Assembly (NCBI RefSeq): GCF_011064615.1
Contig: NZ_JAALJH010000006.1
Coordinates: 1 to 64,000, forward strand
Direction: 5' to 3'
DNA length: 64,000 nt
Source: Aquisphaera insulae
GTDB lineage: Bacteria > Planctomycetota > Planctomycetia > Isosphaerales > Isosphaeraceae
A program made the position numbers and the translations under genes. The notes under the pieces were generated by a model. It searched no databases. It worked only from the letters and a program-made list of their open reading frames with translations, and had not been told where the DNA came from. Within the stretch, counting starts at the first letter, position 1. Each line of letters begins with the position of its first letter. Positions 9,214-18,073 of the stretch are shown here, piece by piece.

Positions 9214-10575
9214 TCAAGGCTTCTCCGCCTCGGGCTTCGGCTCATCGGCGGGTTTTTCGGCCCCGTCGGCGGGCTTCTCCGGCTCGCCTTCCTTCTTCTC
9301 GGCGGGTTCGGTCGCCTCGGCGGGAGGAACCGGCGGCGGGGTCTTGTTCAAGCCTTCGGGCGGGATGTAGCCGAAGGGGAGGGCCTTGGGATCGCGAATC
9401 GGCCGGGGTTGATTGGCGCCGATCTCTCGCAGGCAGACGATCAGGCCCGAGCCGGTGCCCAGGCAAAGCCGGTCGTCGTAGCGATTGAGCATCGAGAGCT
9501 CGTACTCGCGCAGGTTCAGGCCGGCCCTCTGGTAGGTGGCCGCCGCATCCGCCAGGTACTTGCCGGTGGCGCGCTCGACGACGATCAGGTCGTGGGCCCA
9601 GGAGCGGAGGTAGATTCGCTGCGGGCTGATCGACAGGAGGGTCGCCTCGGGCGTATTCGCGCTCCAGCGGGCGCTCCCCGATGCCGGGTCGAGCGAGGAC
9701 AGGACGCCCTTCTCGTTGATCGTCAGGATCTCTTCACCCGCGACCAGCGGGGCCTGAAGGATGGGGGCCCCGGAGGGGAACACCCACTGATTCTGGGACG
9801 TCAGCAGGTCCACCGCGTAAAGGTTGTTATCGGCGGAGGGGATCAAGAGAGTCCGGGTGCCGAATCCCCCCAGCCCATCGCCGATCGGGCCCCCCGTCCG
9901 GATCCGGTAGAGGGTGGTCTGCTCATCCTTGGCGACGACGTAAACCCGCCCGTCGCTGGAACCGAACGCCACCATGTGCTCGGCGATGAGGGGCAGCGTC
10001 CCGATCGGACCGCTCGTCTGCCAGCCCCATTCCATGGCCGGCTTGTCGCGGATGGTCGAATTGCCCTTGGTGTCCTTGATCTTCAGGCTGTAGGCGTTGA
10101 CGCGCCCTTCGGACGTGCCCACCAGGACGCGATCCTCATCCGCCACCGTACCGCTCGTGGGCACCGTCCCGAGCGAGGCCCGCCAGATGACCCGACCGGT
10201 CTTCTTGTCGAAGGCGAGGAGCGAATCCGCGACCGTCCCGAAGACCGCGAACGAGTTCGACGAGACCGGCCGCGCGAACGGCGTGTAGCCGCCGAGATTC
10301 GCCGTCCAGAGATACTTCCCGGTGTCGGCGTCGTAGGTGTGAAGGCCGCCGTTATTGGTCTGGGCGAAGACGAGGTCCGCGCTGCGACTGACCCGCAGGA
10401 CGCGCTCCGTCTCCGAGAGAGCCACGACGGCAATCCATTGCCGCTCCAATCCCACCCTCGCGAGCTGGGTCCGGGTCGGGATCTGGTCCTTGGTGTAGGG
10501 GATCTGTGCCCGGACCGCGGTCGAGCCAAGGGTCAGGAGCGCGAGCGTCCAGACCGCGATGCGTCGGCAGGACAT
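9214..10575 (-). CDS. Secreted PQQ-type beta-propeller protein with acidic, Pro-rich tail
   Basis: 453 aa. A signal peptide (VWTLALLTLGSTAVRAQ) is followed by repeated blades of the outer-membrane BamB/quinoprotein type, for example LHTYDADTGKYLWTANL, LLAFDKKTGRVIWRASLG and GVLSSLDPASGSARWS. From about residue 395 the tail is rich in Pro, Glu and Lys (PPPVPPAEATEP onward), probably a disordered linker. No catalytic quinoprotein residues are evident, so a structural or binding role outside the cytoplasm is more likely. The start has AAGGAG 6 nt upstream. Confidence 0.85.
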   Translation of the reverse strand: MSCRRIAVWTLALLTLGSTAVRAQIPYTKDQIPTRTQLARVGLERQWIAVVALSETERVLRVSRSADLVFAQTNNGGLHTYDADTGKYLWTANLGGYTPFARPVSSNSFAVFGTVADSLLAFDKKTGRVIWRASLGTVPTSGTVADEDRVLVGTSEGRVNAYSLKIKDTKGNSTIRDKPAMEWGWQTSGPIGTLPLIAEHMVAFGSSDGRVYVVAKDEQTTLYRIRTGGPIGDGLGGFGTRTLLIPSADNNLYAVDLLTSQNQWVFPSGAPILQAPLVAGEEILTINEKGVLSSLDPASGSARWSANTPEATLLSISPQRIYLRSWAHDLIVVERATGKYLADAAATYQRAGLNLREYELSMLNRYDDRLCLGTGSGLIVCLREIGANQPRPIRDPKALPFGYIPPEGLNKTPPPVPPAEATEPAEKKEGEPEKPADGAEKPADEPKPEAEKP

Positions 10576-10964
10576 GTCCTGCTCCTTTCAAGTGCCCGGT
10601 AGTAACCGCCTGGAATGTGCCATCTCAATCCGTACCTGACATCACCGGAGTAGTCAAGCCAGGCAAAATGGGAATTTTGACGCATTCAGACGGGATGAAT
10701 CAAGGGGAACGTCACTCCGGCGAATTCCGACGAAAAGGGTCGGGTGGGGGCCGGGTGAGCGGGAATGTCATCTTCCCATGATTCTACACCCAGTACGGGG
10801 CGGGGGCCGGCAAGAACGTCGGATTTTCAAGATCAGACGTCCGACAGGAGGATCGAGGGAAGCTTGGAGGATCGACATCGGCGACCCGCTCGTGCTATAG
10901 ATCGTGGACCGTTGATCGACGTCCGTGGGTCCGAGGACCGGCAATCGCCCGGGAAAGCTCCGTC
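10576..10964. other. Intergenic region between divergent genes
   Basis: No gene is supported. It should hold the promoters of the beta-propeller gene (-) and the 10965 gene (+). The only structure seen is a weak 6-bp inverted repeat, GTCGGA at 10818-10823 with TCCGAC at 10840-10845. Confidence 0.35.
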
Positions 10965-11702
10965 ATGAGTCGAATCGACCTGGAGGTCCGGAACGAGGCC
11001 ACGGGATTCATGATCTCTTCGAGGGGCCTCTGCGGGCATGACTTCTCGAAGATCGAGGGGGGGGACGAGGCCTGGCTGGCCGCGACGAGGGATGGCGTGA
11101 TCCTGCCGATCGAGCTCGCCCAGGACGAGCCGTTCCTGATCCGGGTCCTGGTCAACGAGCCGCTCTCCGCCCAGGAGGACGCCGAGTGGATCGGCCGCTC
11201 CTCTCACCGGCTCCGGATCCCCGACGGGAAGCTCGAGATCACCGGCGGCGGATCGGAATTCCTCTGGGACGACGATTCGGACGAGTACACCCAGACCCTC
11301 GACATCCCCCCCGGCGACTACCTGGCGGAGTTGTACACCTTCCTCCAGGGCGTGAACGGCATCTATACCTTCGACCAGTCGGGCGATCCCGAACCGCTCG
11401 GGGCCTACTTCCGGCGCACCCGGCCGCGCGTCCCGTTGCCCCTCTGGCTCCGCAACGAGTGCTGTGCCGACCCGGACATCGACCCCGGGCACTCGGCCGA
11501 GTGGAAGCACGGGGAGTTCGACTTCGAGACCGATCAGCCTCCCTTCCTCAGCTTCCTGCTGAGGCTCTCTCCGTTCCACGAGGAGCCGGCGGCGGTGAGG
11601 CTGGAGGAAGGATGGGTCGCCGCGGGGCAGGGGGCCCGCAGGCCGGCGAAATGTCCGCTCGGAATCGTCGCAGAGCCCCGGCCGGCCGTGGATGCCCCGT
11701 GA
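10965..11702 (+). CDS. Uncharacterised protein
   Basis: 245 aa, acidic, no signal peptide or membrane segment. I do not recognise a family. The central part (WDDDSDEYTQTLDIPPGDYLAELYTF) looks like beta-rich sequence, and the region around LPLWLRNECCADPDIDPGH carries two adjacent Cys. The last 35 residues are low-complexity and basic. GGGAAAG lies upstream of the start. It precedes the molybdenum-cofactor operon in the same direction with a 108-nt gap, so it may or may not share its transcript. The antisense frame over it looks like a composition artefact. Confidence 0.7.
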   Translation: MSRIDLEVRNEATGFMISSRGLCGHDFSKIEGGDEAWLAATRDGVILPIELAQDEPFLIRVLVNEPLSAQEDAEWIGRSSHRLRIPDGKLEITGGGSEFLWDDDSDEYTQTLDIPPGDYLAELYTFLQGVNGIYTFDQSGDPEPLGAYFRRTRPRVPLPLWLRNECCADPDIDPGHSAEWKHGEFDFETDQPPFLSFLLRLSPFHEEPAAVRLEEGWVAAGQGARRPAKCPLGIVAEPRPAVDAP

Positions 11703-11810
11703 CGGTCGCCGCGTGGATTGTCAGACGTCCGGCGACGCGTTAGCCTGGGTGGGATCGCGCGGGCCGTTCGTCGGCCGCACCACGCCGTCTTCGCTCGAGG
11801 CAGGGTCAAC

Positions 11811-12887
11811 ATGCGGGACGTCGTCCGATCGCTGGTCAGGATTCTGGAGGCCGGCCGCGAGGCGCTCGTCTGCCAGGTCGTGGAGACCCGTGGTTCGACG
11901 CCTCAGAAGGCCGGCGCGCTGATGGTCGTCGAGCCCGAGGGCGGCCAGGTCGGCACGCTCGGCGGGGGTTGCGTCGAGAATGAGGTCAAGCAGCGCGCGA
12001 TCCGCCAGCTCGGGAGCACGGGTGCGGTCCTCCAGTCCTTCGTGCTCGATCACGACTACGCGTGGGCGGACGGCCTGATCTGCGGCGGCAAGATGGTCAC
12101 GCTCGTCGAGTCGATGCGGGGCCCGGAGCCGCTGCGATACTTCAATTCGCTGCTGGACCATTTCGAGCGTGGGGACGGCTTCACCGAGGCGATCGTCGTC
12201 GAGCCCGAGCGGGCCGGCCTGTCGCGGATCGGGGCCCGGTTCCTCGTCGGTCCCTCCGGCGAGCTGGCGGCGGCCTGGCCCGAGGTGACTCCTCCCGAGG
12301 CGGTCCGGTCGCGAGTCCCCGCGCCGGCCGATCGCCCCCGTCCCGAGGTCCGGGGCGGCATCGCCTGGATCGCGCAGTGGCCCCGGGTCCGGCTGGTGAT
12401 CGTCGGGGCGGGGCACGTCGGCCAGGCCGTCGCGAACCTGGCGGCCGAGGCCGATTTCGACGTCTGGGTCGTCGACGATCGGGCGCAGTTCGCCAACGCG
12501 TCGCGGTTCCCGTCGGCCCAGAAGATCCTCGTCGGGCCGATCGAGGACGTGCTCAAGGGCCTGGAGATGACGCCCCAGACCTACGCCCTGATCGTGACCC
12601 GGGGGCATGGCCACGACCAGGAGGCCCTCCAGCACCTTGCGCCCACGTCCGCCCCGTACGTGGGGCTGATCGGCAGCCGTCGCAAGATCCGGCTCATCTT
12701 CGAGAGCCTGATGGAATCGGGCATTTCGGCCTCCGACCTGGACCGCGTCGCGGCGCCGGTGGGGCTGGACATCGGCTCGCAGAGCGTGATCGAGATTGCC
12801 GTGAGCGTCGTGGCGGAGCTGATCGCCCGCCGGAACCTCGGGCCGAAGGGCCTGGCCCAACGCCCTGGGATGCGGATCGACGCATGA
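11811..12887 (+). CDS. xdhC: XdhC/CoxI family molybdenum-enzyme maturation protein
   Basis: 358 aa. XdhC proteins bind molybdenum cofactor, help its sulfuration and insert it into xanthine dehydrogenase or CO dehydrogenase-type enzymes. The N-terminal XdhC_CoxI domain shows VETRGSTPQKAGALM and GTLGGGCVENEV. The C-terminal Rossmann domain shows VIVGAGHVGQAVA, VVDDR and TRGHGHDQEAL. I chose the ATG at 11811 because GAGGCAGGG lies 5 nt before it; an upstream ATG at 11718 adds only random-looking residues. Its stop overlaps the next ATG (ATGA), so it is translationally coupled to mobA-moaD. Confidence 0.9.
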   Translation: MRDVVRSLVRILEAGREALVCQVVETRGSTPQKAGALMVVEPEGGQVGTLGGGCVENEVKQRAIRQLGSTGAVLQSFVLDHDYAWADGLICGGKMVTLVESMRGPEPLRYFNSLLDHFERGDGFTEAIVVEPERAGLSRIGARFLVGPSGELAAAWPEVTPPEAVRSRVPAPADRPRPEVRGGIAWIAQWPRVRLVIVGAGHVGQAVANLAAEADFDVWVVDDRAQFANASRFPSAQKILVGPIEDVLKGLEMTPQTYALIVTRGHGHDQEALQHLAPTSAPYVGLIGSRRKIRLIFESLMESGISASDLDRVAAPVGLDIGSQSVIEIAVSVVAELIARRNLGPKGLAQRPGMRIDA

Positions 12888-13762
12888 GCACCCCGCGCCT
12901 GTCCGCCATCGTCCCGGCCGCGGGGGAGAGCCGTCGCATGGGCCGCCCCAAGCTCCTGCTCCGGCTCGGCGGTCGCACGCTCCTCGGTCGAGTGCTCGAG
13001 GCCCTGCGCGAGGGCGGCGTGGAGTCGATCGCGGTCGTCGGGCCGCCGATCAGCTCCCCGGAAGGGCCGGAGATCGCGGCCGTCGCCTCGGCCGCCGGGG
13101 CGATCGCGGTCTCCCCGGAGACTCGCCCTCCGGAGATGCGCCGATCGGTGGAGATCGGGCTCGAGCGGCTACGCGTGGACGGCGAGCGCGACGGTATCCT
13201 CCTCACCCCGGGCGATTCGCCGGGGCTGACCGCCGAGGCCGTCCGGCTCGTCCGCGAGCGATGGGCCGTTTCGCCCACGTCCATCGTGGTTGGCCGATCG
13301 GGGGGAGCCCGGTCCCATCCGACCATCCTCCCCTGGGACGTCGCGGACGGCATCGCGCGGATGCCCGAAGGGTGGGGGATCAACGCCTTGATCCGCAGCC
13401 ATGCCGACCGGGTGGTCGAGGAGCAAGTCTCGGAGGACGTCGGCCCCGACGATCTCGACACCCCGGAGGACCTGGCGCGCTGGCGTGAGCGTCTCGGCGA
13501 GCCGATGATCTCGGTCAAGGTCCGGCTGTTCGCGGTCGGACGCCAGCGCGCGGGGCGGGCGGAGATCGAGGTGCGCGTCCCGGCGTCCGGAACCGTGTCC
13601 GACCTCCGCCGCGCGATCATCCTCCAGCACCCCGCGTTGGCGGACCTGGCGTCGAGGATACCGATCGCGGTGGACGACGACCTTGCGGCCGATGAGCGGG
13701 AGGTTCACGCCGGCTCCCGGGTCGCGCTGATACCTCCGGTGAGCGGAGGATCGAGGCCATGA
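12884..13762 (+). CDS. MobA-like nucleotidyltransferase fused to a MoaD-like domain
   Basis: 292 aa. Residues 1 to about 205 form a MobA/MocA-type NTP transferase (VPAAGESRRMGRPKLLL; LLTPGDSPGL; SHPTILP; DLDTPEDL), which would add CMP or GMP to molybdopterin. From residue 208 (MISVKVRLFAVG) to the end is a MoaD/ThiS-like ubiquitin fold, the sulfur carrier of molybdopterin synthase. The Gly-Gly that normally ends MoaD is at 288-289 but is followed by Ser-Arg-Pro. The Gly-Gly codons (GGAGGA, 13745-13750) also form the Shine-Dalgarno of moaE. An internal ATG at 13505 could give free MoaD. The start and stop codons overlap xdhC and moaE. Confidence 0.85.
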   Translation: MSTPRLSAIVPAAGESRRMGRPKLLLRLGGRTLLGRVLEALREGGVESIAVVGPPISSPEGPEIAAVASAAGAIAVSPETRPPEMRRSVEIGLERLRVDGERDGILLTPGDSPGLTAEAVRLVRERWAVSPTSIVVGRSGGARSHPTILPWDVADGIARMPEGWGINALIRSHADRVVEEQVSEDVGPDDLDTPEDLARWRERLGEPMISVKVRLFAVGRQRAGRAEIEVRVPASGTVSDLRRAIILQHPALADLASRIPIAVDDDLAADEREVHAGSRVALIPPVSGGSRP

Positions 13763-14181
13763 TCGAGATCACGGAGTCTCCGCTCGACCACGCGGCGATC
13801 ACGGATCGCGTGCGGTCGACGTCCGCGGGCGCGGTCTGCACCTTCCTGGGGACCGTCCGCGAGATGACCGGTGAACGTCGGACGATTCGCCTCGAATACG
13901 AGGCCTATCCCGAGATGGCCCTCAAGAAGCTGGCGGAGCTCGAGGCCGCCGCGCGAGCCCGCTGGCCGATCATCGATGTGTCGCTCGTGCATCGTGTCGG
14001 CGCCCTCGAGCTGGGGGAGATCAGCGTGGTCGTCGCGGTCAGCACCCCTCATCGGACGGACGCCTTCGAGGCCTGCCGCTGGCTGATCGACACGCTCAAG
14101 GAGGTCGTCCCCATCTGGAAGCGCGAGTCCTGGGAAGACGGCGGCGAGGAGTGGATCCATCCCGGCCTGGGTGGGCCTTGA
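13759..14181 (+). CDS. moaE: Molybdopterin synthase catalytic subunit
   Basis: 140 aa. MoaE transfers sulfur from the MoaD thiocarboxylate to precursor Z to make molybdopterin. Family motifs seen are GAVCTFLGTVR, LEYEAYPEMA, VHRVGALELGEISVVVAVSTPHR and the C-terminal PIWKRE with the conserved Lys. Length is typical. The start ATG overlaps the stop of the mobA-moaD fusion and uses GGAGGA located inside the MoaD Gly-Gly codons, which ties its translation to that gene. Confidence 0.95.
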   Translation: MIEITESPLDHAAITDRVRSTSAGAVCTFLGTVREMTGERRTIRLEYEAYPEMALKKLAELEAAARARWPIIDVSLVHRVGALELGEISVVVAVSTPHRTDAFEACRWLIDTLKEVVPIWKRESWEDGGEEWIHPGLGGP

Positions 14182-14248
14182 CCTTGCTTCCATACTGATC
14201 CGGCGGGGCAACCTTCACGTCGAACCGATGAGGCCACAGGACCCGTCC

Positions 14249-15247
14249 ATGAACCCAGCGACCTCGCCGCTGATCGACCGCTTCGGACGGCGGCACAACA
14301 ACCTCCGGATCAGCGTCACGGACCGCTGCAACATCCGCTGCGTCTACTGCATGCCGGAGAATCCGGAGTTCATGGCGCGCCACCAGCTCCTCCAGTTCGA
14401 GGAGATCGAGCGGTTCGTCCGAATCGTCGTGCCGATGGGCATCGACAAGATCCGCCTCACCGGAGGGGAGCCGCTGGTCCGTCGCGGGCTCCCCGACCTG
14501 GTGGGGCGACTCGCCGGGATCCCGGGGATTCGGGACATCGGCCTCACGACCAACGGAATCCTGCTCGCGCCGCTGGCGCGCCCGCTCTGGGACGCCGGCC
14601 TGCGGCGGATCAACGTCAGCCTGGACACCCTCGACCCGGGCCGATTCCTCGAGCTCACGCGGCGGACCGGAGTGGACCAGGTCATCGAGGGGATCATGGC
14701 CGCGAAGTCCGCGGGCTTCGAGCCCGTCAAGGTCAACGCCGTGGCCATCAAGGGCACGTCCGAGCCCGACATCGTCCCGCTCGCACGCCTGGCCCGCGAG
14801 AACGGCCTCGAGCTGCGGTTCATCGAGTACATGCCCCTCGACGGCGGCACCTGGGAGCGCGGCAAGGTCCTGCTAGCCGAGGAGATCCTCGAGATCCTGA
14901 CCCGCGAGTTCGGCGCCCTGATCCCTGTCGCCGATCCGGATCATCGCGCCCCCGCGGCGGACTTCGACTTCGCCGACGGCGGCGGCCGGATCGGCCTGAT
15001 CGCCTCGGTGAGCCGGCCGTTCTGCATGAGCTGCAACCGGATCCGCCTGACCTCGGATGGCCGCCTCCGGAACTGCCTCTTCGCGCTCGACGAGACGGAC
15101 CTCCGCACCCTGCTGCGGGGGGGGGCCGATGACGCCGAGATCGCCCGCGCCGTCCGGGATTCGGTCGCGGCCAAGTGGGAGGGCCACGAGATCAACTCGT
15201 CGCGGTTCATCCAGCCCGGCAGGCTGATGCACTCGATCGGGGGTTAG
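14249..15247 (+). CDS. moaA: GTP 3',8-cyclase (radical SAM)
   Basis: 332 aa. The first enzyme of molybdenum-cofactor synthesis, converting GTP to the precursor of cyclic pyranopterin. The radical-SAM cluster motif is DRCNIRCVYC (Cys27, Cys31, Cys34). The second cluster motif FCMSCNRIR...NC lies near the C-terminus. The protein ends in the conserved Gly-Gly (SIGG). I chose the ATG at 14249 because AGGA lies 7 nt upstream; earlier ATGs at 14171 and 14228 lack a site. It is the last gene of the Moco cluster and faces a convergent gene across a hairpin. Confidence 0.96.
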   Translation: MNPATSPLIDRFGRRHNNLRISVTDRCNIRCVYCMPENPEFMARHQLLQFEEIERFVRIVVPMGIDKIRLTGGEPLVRRGLPDLVGRLAGIPGIRDIGLTTNGILLAPLARPLWDAGLRRINVSLDTLDPGRFLELTRRTGVDQVIEGIMAAKSAGFEPVKVNAVAIKGTSEPDIVPLARLARENGLELRFIEYMPLDGGTWERGKVLLAEEILEILTREFGALIPVADPDHRAPAADFDFADGGGRIGLIASVSRPFCMSCNRIRLTSDGRLRNCLFALDETDLRTLLRGGADDAEIARAVRDSVAAKWEGHEINSSRFIQPGRLMHSIGG

Positions 15248-15272
15248 TGGCGTTCCCGCCCGCCGCGATCCA

Positions 15273-15295
15273 TGGGCTCCTGGGTCAGGAGCCCA
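15273..15295. terminator. Hairpin between convergent moaA and amidohydrolase genes
   Basis: A 10-bp perfect inverted repeat TGGGCTCCTG / CAGGAGCCCA with a 3-nt loop. It includes the stop codon of the minus-strand gene and lies 25 nt past the moaA stop, so it could terminate in both directions, though U-tracts are absent. Confidence 0.45.
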
Positions 15296-16238
15296 GGCGA
15301 TACACGCGGACGGCGTTGTCGTGGAAGAGCTTGCGCCGGGCGGCCTCGGGCCGGTGGGCGACGATCTCGGAGAGGGCACGGACCCAGCCGGCCAGCGGCG
15401 AGCCGAGGGTGCAGACCGGCCAGTCGCCGCCGAAGAGGACTCGATCCGGCCCGAAGGCGTCCAGCACATGGTCGACGACGGGGGCCAGGTCGCTCGGCTT
15501 CCAGGGCCGGCCTTTCGCGGATGCCACGATCCCGGAGACCTTGCAGCTCACGTTCGGACGCCTGGCCATGGCGTCGATCGCCCGCTTCCACGGGCCCAGT
15601 TCGGCCCCGAAGATCGTCGGATTGCCGCAGTGGTCGAGGATGAACGGCGTCTCCGGACACGCCTCGATGAGCTTCGTCCCGTCGCCGAGATCGCCCTCGC
15701 GCAGGCAGAGGTCGAAGCTCAGGCCGAGATCGCCCAGCAGGCGGATGCCGCGGATGAACGCCTCGGACAGGCAATAGCCCGGCGGGGTGCCGCCATGGAG
15801 GACCTGGCGGACCCCCTTGATCTCCGGGTGGACGGCCAGGGCCTTGATGTACGCGGCGAACCCCGGATCCGCGGGCCGGCCCGAGATGACCGCCGCCGCC
15901 AGCGGGGAGTCCCGCCGCCGACAGAGGGCAACCACCGTCTCAGCCTCGAGCACCTGCTGCGCCGGGTCGACATCCACCTCCAGGTAGACGGCCTTGACGA
16001 CGTTGAGGCCCTCGGTGGCCGCCGCGTAGTCGGCGGGGAGAAAACTGCGGTCCAGCGCCGACCCGCGGTCGATCCAGGCGAGGCGAAACGTCTTCAGGTC
16101 CCAGAGGTGGACGTGGGTGTCGATGATCGGCAGGGCGTGCCCCGGCCCGCTCGACGCGGCGAGCAACGGCGCGATGCCGGCCGTGATCGCGCCAATCTGC
16201 ATGGCCTCGCGCCTCGTGAGGGTGTCGTGGTGATCCAT
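15285..16238 (-). CDS. Amidohydrolase-family protein (lactonase-like), probably Tat-exported
   Basis: 317 aa. TIM-barrel metal hydrolase of the amidohydrolase-2 group, which includes sugar-acid lactonases and decarboxylases. Motifs are DTHVHLWD near residue 40, FILDHCGN, SCKVSG and LFGGDWPVC. The N-terminus (TRREAMQIGAITAGIAPLLAAS) looks like a twin-arginine signal, so it may act outside the cytoplasm. GGAG lies 7 nt before the start. It follows the enolase-superfamily gene by 18 nt, so the two are probably one operon, perhaps for catabolism of a sugar acid or lactone. The substrate is not known. Confidence 0.85.
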   Translation of the reverse strand: MDHHDTLTRREAMQIGAITAGIAPLLAASSGPGHALPIIDTHVHLWDLKTFRLAWIDRGSALDRSFLPADYAAATEGLNVVKAVYLEVDVDPAQQVLEAETVVALCRRRDSPLAAAVISGRPADPGFAAYIKALAVHPEIKGVRQVLHGGTPPGYCLSEAFIRGIRLLGDLGLSFDLCLREGDLGDGTKLIEACPETPFILDHCGNPTIFGAELGPWKRAIDAMARRPNVSCKVSGIVASAKGRPWKPSDLAPVVDHVLDAFGPDRVLFGGDWPVCTLGSPLAGWVRALSEIVAHRPEAARRKLFHDNAVRVYRLGS

Positions 16239-16256
16239 GATTGACTCCGGTGATTC

Positions 16257-17411
16257 TCAAGCGATCGACTGTTTCGTCACCTCGATCTGCCGGACCTGGT
16301 AACGCCTGAGCTTCAGGGGGTCGACCTGGTAGCCGACGCCCGGACGCCGGGGGATGCTGAAGACGCCCGGCGAGGAAAGCTCGAGGGCCGGGGCGATGTA
16401 GTCGTCGACGTACCAGCGTGCCGACGGCTGGACGCCCGTCGGGTACTTGCAGTTCGCGAGCGTGGCCAGGTGGATCCCGAAGGCCTGGCCGAGCCCCAGC
16501 TCCGGCATGGACCCGACCCAGCAGGCCACCCCATGCTGATAGCAGAGGTCGTGCAGCGAGCGGGCAGGCCCGAGCCCGCCCACGCGCTGGATCTTGAGAT
16601 TGACGATCCGGCACCCGCCGCGCCGGATGACCTCCTCCACCTCCGCGGAGGTCCCCACCGATTCATCGATGCTGATCGGAGTCGCCAGCTCCGTCTGGAT
16701 CGCCACCAGTCCCTCGATATCGCCGCGCGCGGTGGGCTGCTCGATCATGAGCAGGTCCAGGTCGTCGAGCTCGCGGAAGAGATCGAGGTCGGAGCTCGAA
16801 TACGATCCGTTGGCGTCCACCATCAGCGGGATGTCGCCGAAGTGCTGGCGGATGGCCTTGATCGGCTCCAGGTCGCTGCCCGGTCGGATCGCCAGCTTCA
16901 ACCGGCGATAGCCCTCGGCCAGGTGGCTCTCGATAGTCCGCAGCAGCTCCACGATCGAGGGGTAGTTCGCGACGCTGAAGCCGGATTCGACGCCCAGATT
17001 GATCTGCTCGTCGATCGAGCCCAGCAACTGGGCCACGGTCGCCCGATGGGACTGCCCGAGCAGGTCCCAAAGGGCGGTCTCCGCGCCGGCGACGGCGAAC
17101 GAACGGCCTTGCCACCGGCTCGCCGTGGTCGCGATGTCCTCGACGGTCTGGAGCGACGTGCCGAGGAGCGAGGGGGCGATCCGGTGCTCGAGGTCCGCCC
17201 AGCACTCCTCGACCAGGGCGGCGAGGTTCTCCTGGCCCGAGGTCGAAGGCGAGCACTCGCCGTGTGCCCGCTCATCCGCGGTCTCGACCGCGACGACGAC
17301 GGCGTCCTTGATCGCGACCTCGTCGTCCTGCCTTCCGTACGGTTCTTTCCGCGGGATCTGGATGTGCGTCAGCACCACGCGCTCGATGGGACTCGTCGCG
17401 ATCATCGGCAA
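16257..17411 (-). CDS. Enolase-superfamily protein (OSBS/NSAR-like) lacking one catalytic lysine
   Basis: 384 aa, similar by eye to o-succinylbenzoate synthase / N-succinylamino-acid racemases. Metal ligands are present: Asp199 (DANGSY), Glu224 (IEQP) and Asp249 (DES). Lys273 (NLKIQRVGG) matches the second catalytic Lys. The KxK motif reads LKLAI (172-174), so the first catalytic base is Ala. The usual GGMLETG reads VGSMPELG. It may catalyse a different reaction within the superfamily, such as dehydration, or be inactive. It probably shares an operon with the amidohydrolase, not with menaquinone genes, so I give no symbol. Confidence 0.8.
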   Translation of the reverse strand: MPMIATSPIERVVLTHIQIPRKEPYGRQDDEVAIKDAVVVAVETADERAHGECSPSTSGQENLAALVEECWADLEHRIAPSLLGTSLQTVEDIATTASRWQGRSFAVAGAETALWDLLGQSHRATVAQLLGSIDEQINLGVESGFSVANYPSIVELLRTIESHLAEGYRRLKLAIRPGSDLEPIKAIRQHFGDIPLMVDANGSYSSSDLDLFRELDDLDLLMIEQPTARGDIEGLVAIQTELATPISIDESVGTSAEVEEVIRRGGCRIVNLKIQRVGGLGPARSLHDLCYQHGVACWVGSMPELGLGQAFGIHLATLANCKYPTGVQPSARWYVDDYIAPALELSSPGVFSIPRRPGVGYQVDPLKLRRYQVRQIEVTKQSIA

Positions 17412-17647
17412 ACCCTCGCGTCACGCTCCATGAAGCCGTCCGACCGCCCCGGAGCGGGGCAAGTCTCGGCGTCCCTCGGCCCGCCGCGGCGATCCGGATC
17501 CCTCACCTTGACCCCACGGTATCACACAAAGCGTGAAATGTCATCAAGTTAAATCGTGAGTCGGGTTGCCCTTCCTGACCTCCCGGGGATACACTGCGAG
17601 AGCAGTCGCCGTGCCGATGTCCGGTGGCGTTCACGATGGGAGAGGTC

Positions 17648-18073
17648 ATGGCAGGTTCGACGCCCGATCAGCGCTGGTATCGAGATGGGCTCTCCTTTAC
17701 GTGCACGCGATGCGGCAACTGCTGCACCGGGGCTCCCGGTTATGTCTGGGTCTCCCCGGAGGAGATCGCCACCCTCGCCGCTCACCGGGGCGAGTCGGTC
17801 GATGCGTTCTCGCGGCGATTCGTTCGCCAGGTCGGAGTCCACTACAGCCTGACCGAACGTCCGGGGGGAGATTGCATCTTCTGGGACCGCAAGGCTGGGT
17901 GCACGGTCTACGAGGCCCGCCCGGCCCAGTGCCGGACCTGGCCGTTCTGGCCCGAGAACGTGGAGACGCCGGCGGATTGGGAGCGGATCCGGAAGGGCTG
18001 CCCGGGTGCGGGCCAGGGCCGCCATCACTCCGAATCCGAGATCATCGAATCGATCGGGATGGTCCAGCAATGA
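17648..18073 (+). CDS. YkgJ-family cysteine cluster protein
   Basis: 141 aa. The Cys pattern CTRCGNCCTG near the start, then CIFWD, CTVYEARPAQCRTWPFWP and a late GCPG is typical of the YkgJ / zinc- or iron-binding CxxxCxxC family. The biochemical function is unknown. I chose the ATG at 17648 with GGGAGAGG upstream; 17624 and 17636 are alternatives. Its stop overlaps the start of the next gene (ATGA), which encodes a second, diverged member, so the two proteins probably work together. Confidence 0.85.
   Translation: MAGSTPDQRWYRDGLSFTCTRCGNCCTGAPGYVWVSPEEIATLAAHRGESVDAFSRRFVRQVGVHYSLTERPGGDCIFWDRKAGCTVYEARPAQCRTWPFWPENVETPADWERIRKGCPGAGQGRHHSESEIIESIGMVQQ

Noticed and set aside
7306..10602. 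1098-residue open frame on the + strand over purH and the beta-propeller gene
   Set aside because: It is antisense to two clearly recognisable genes and is rich in Arg, Gly, His and Asp, as expected from third-position GC bias.
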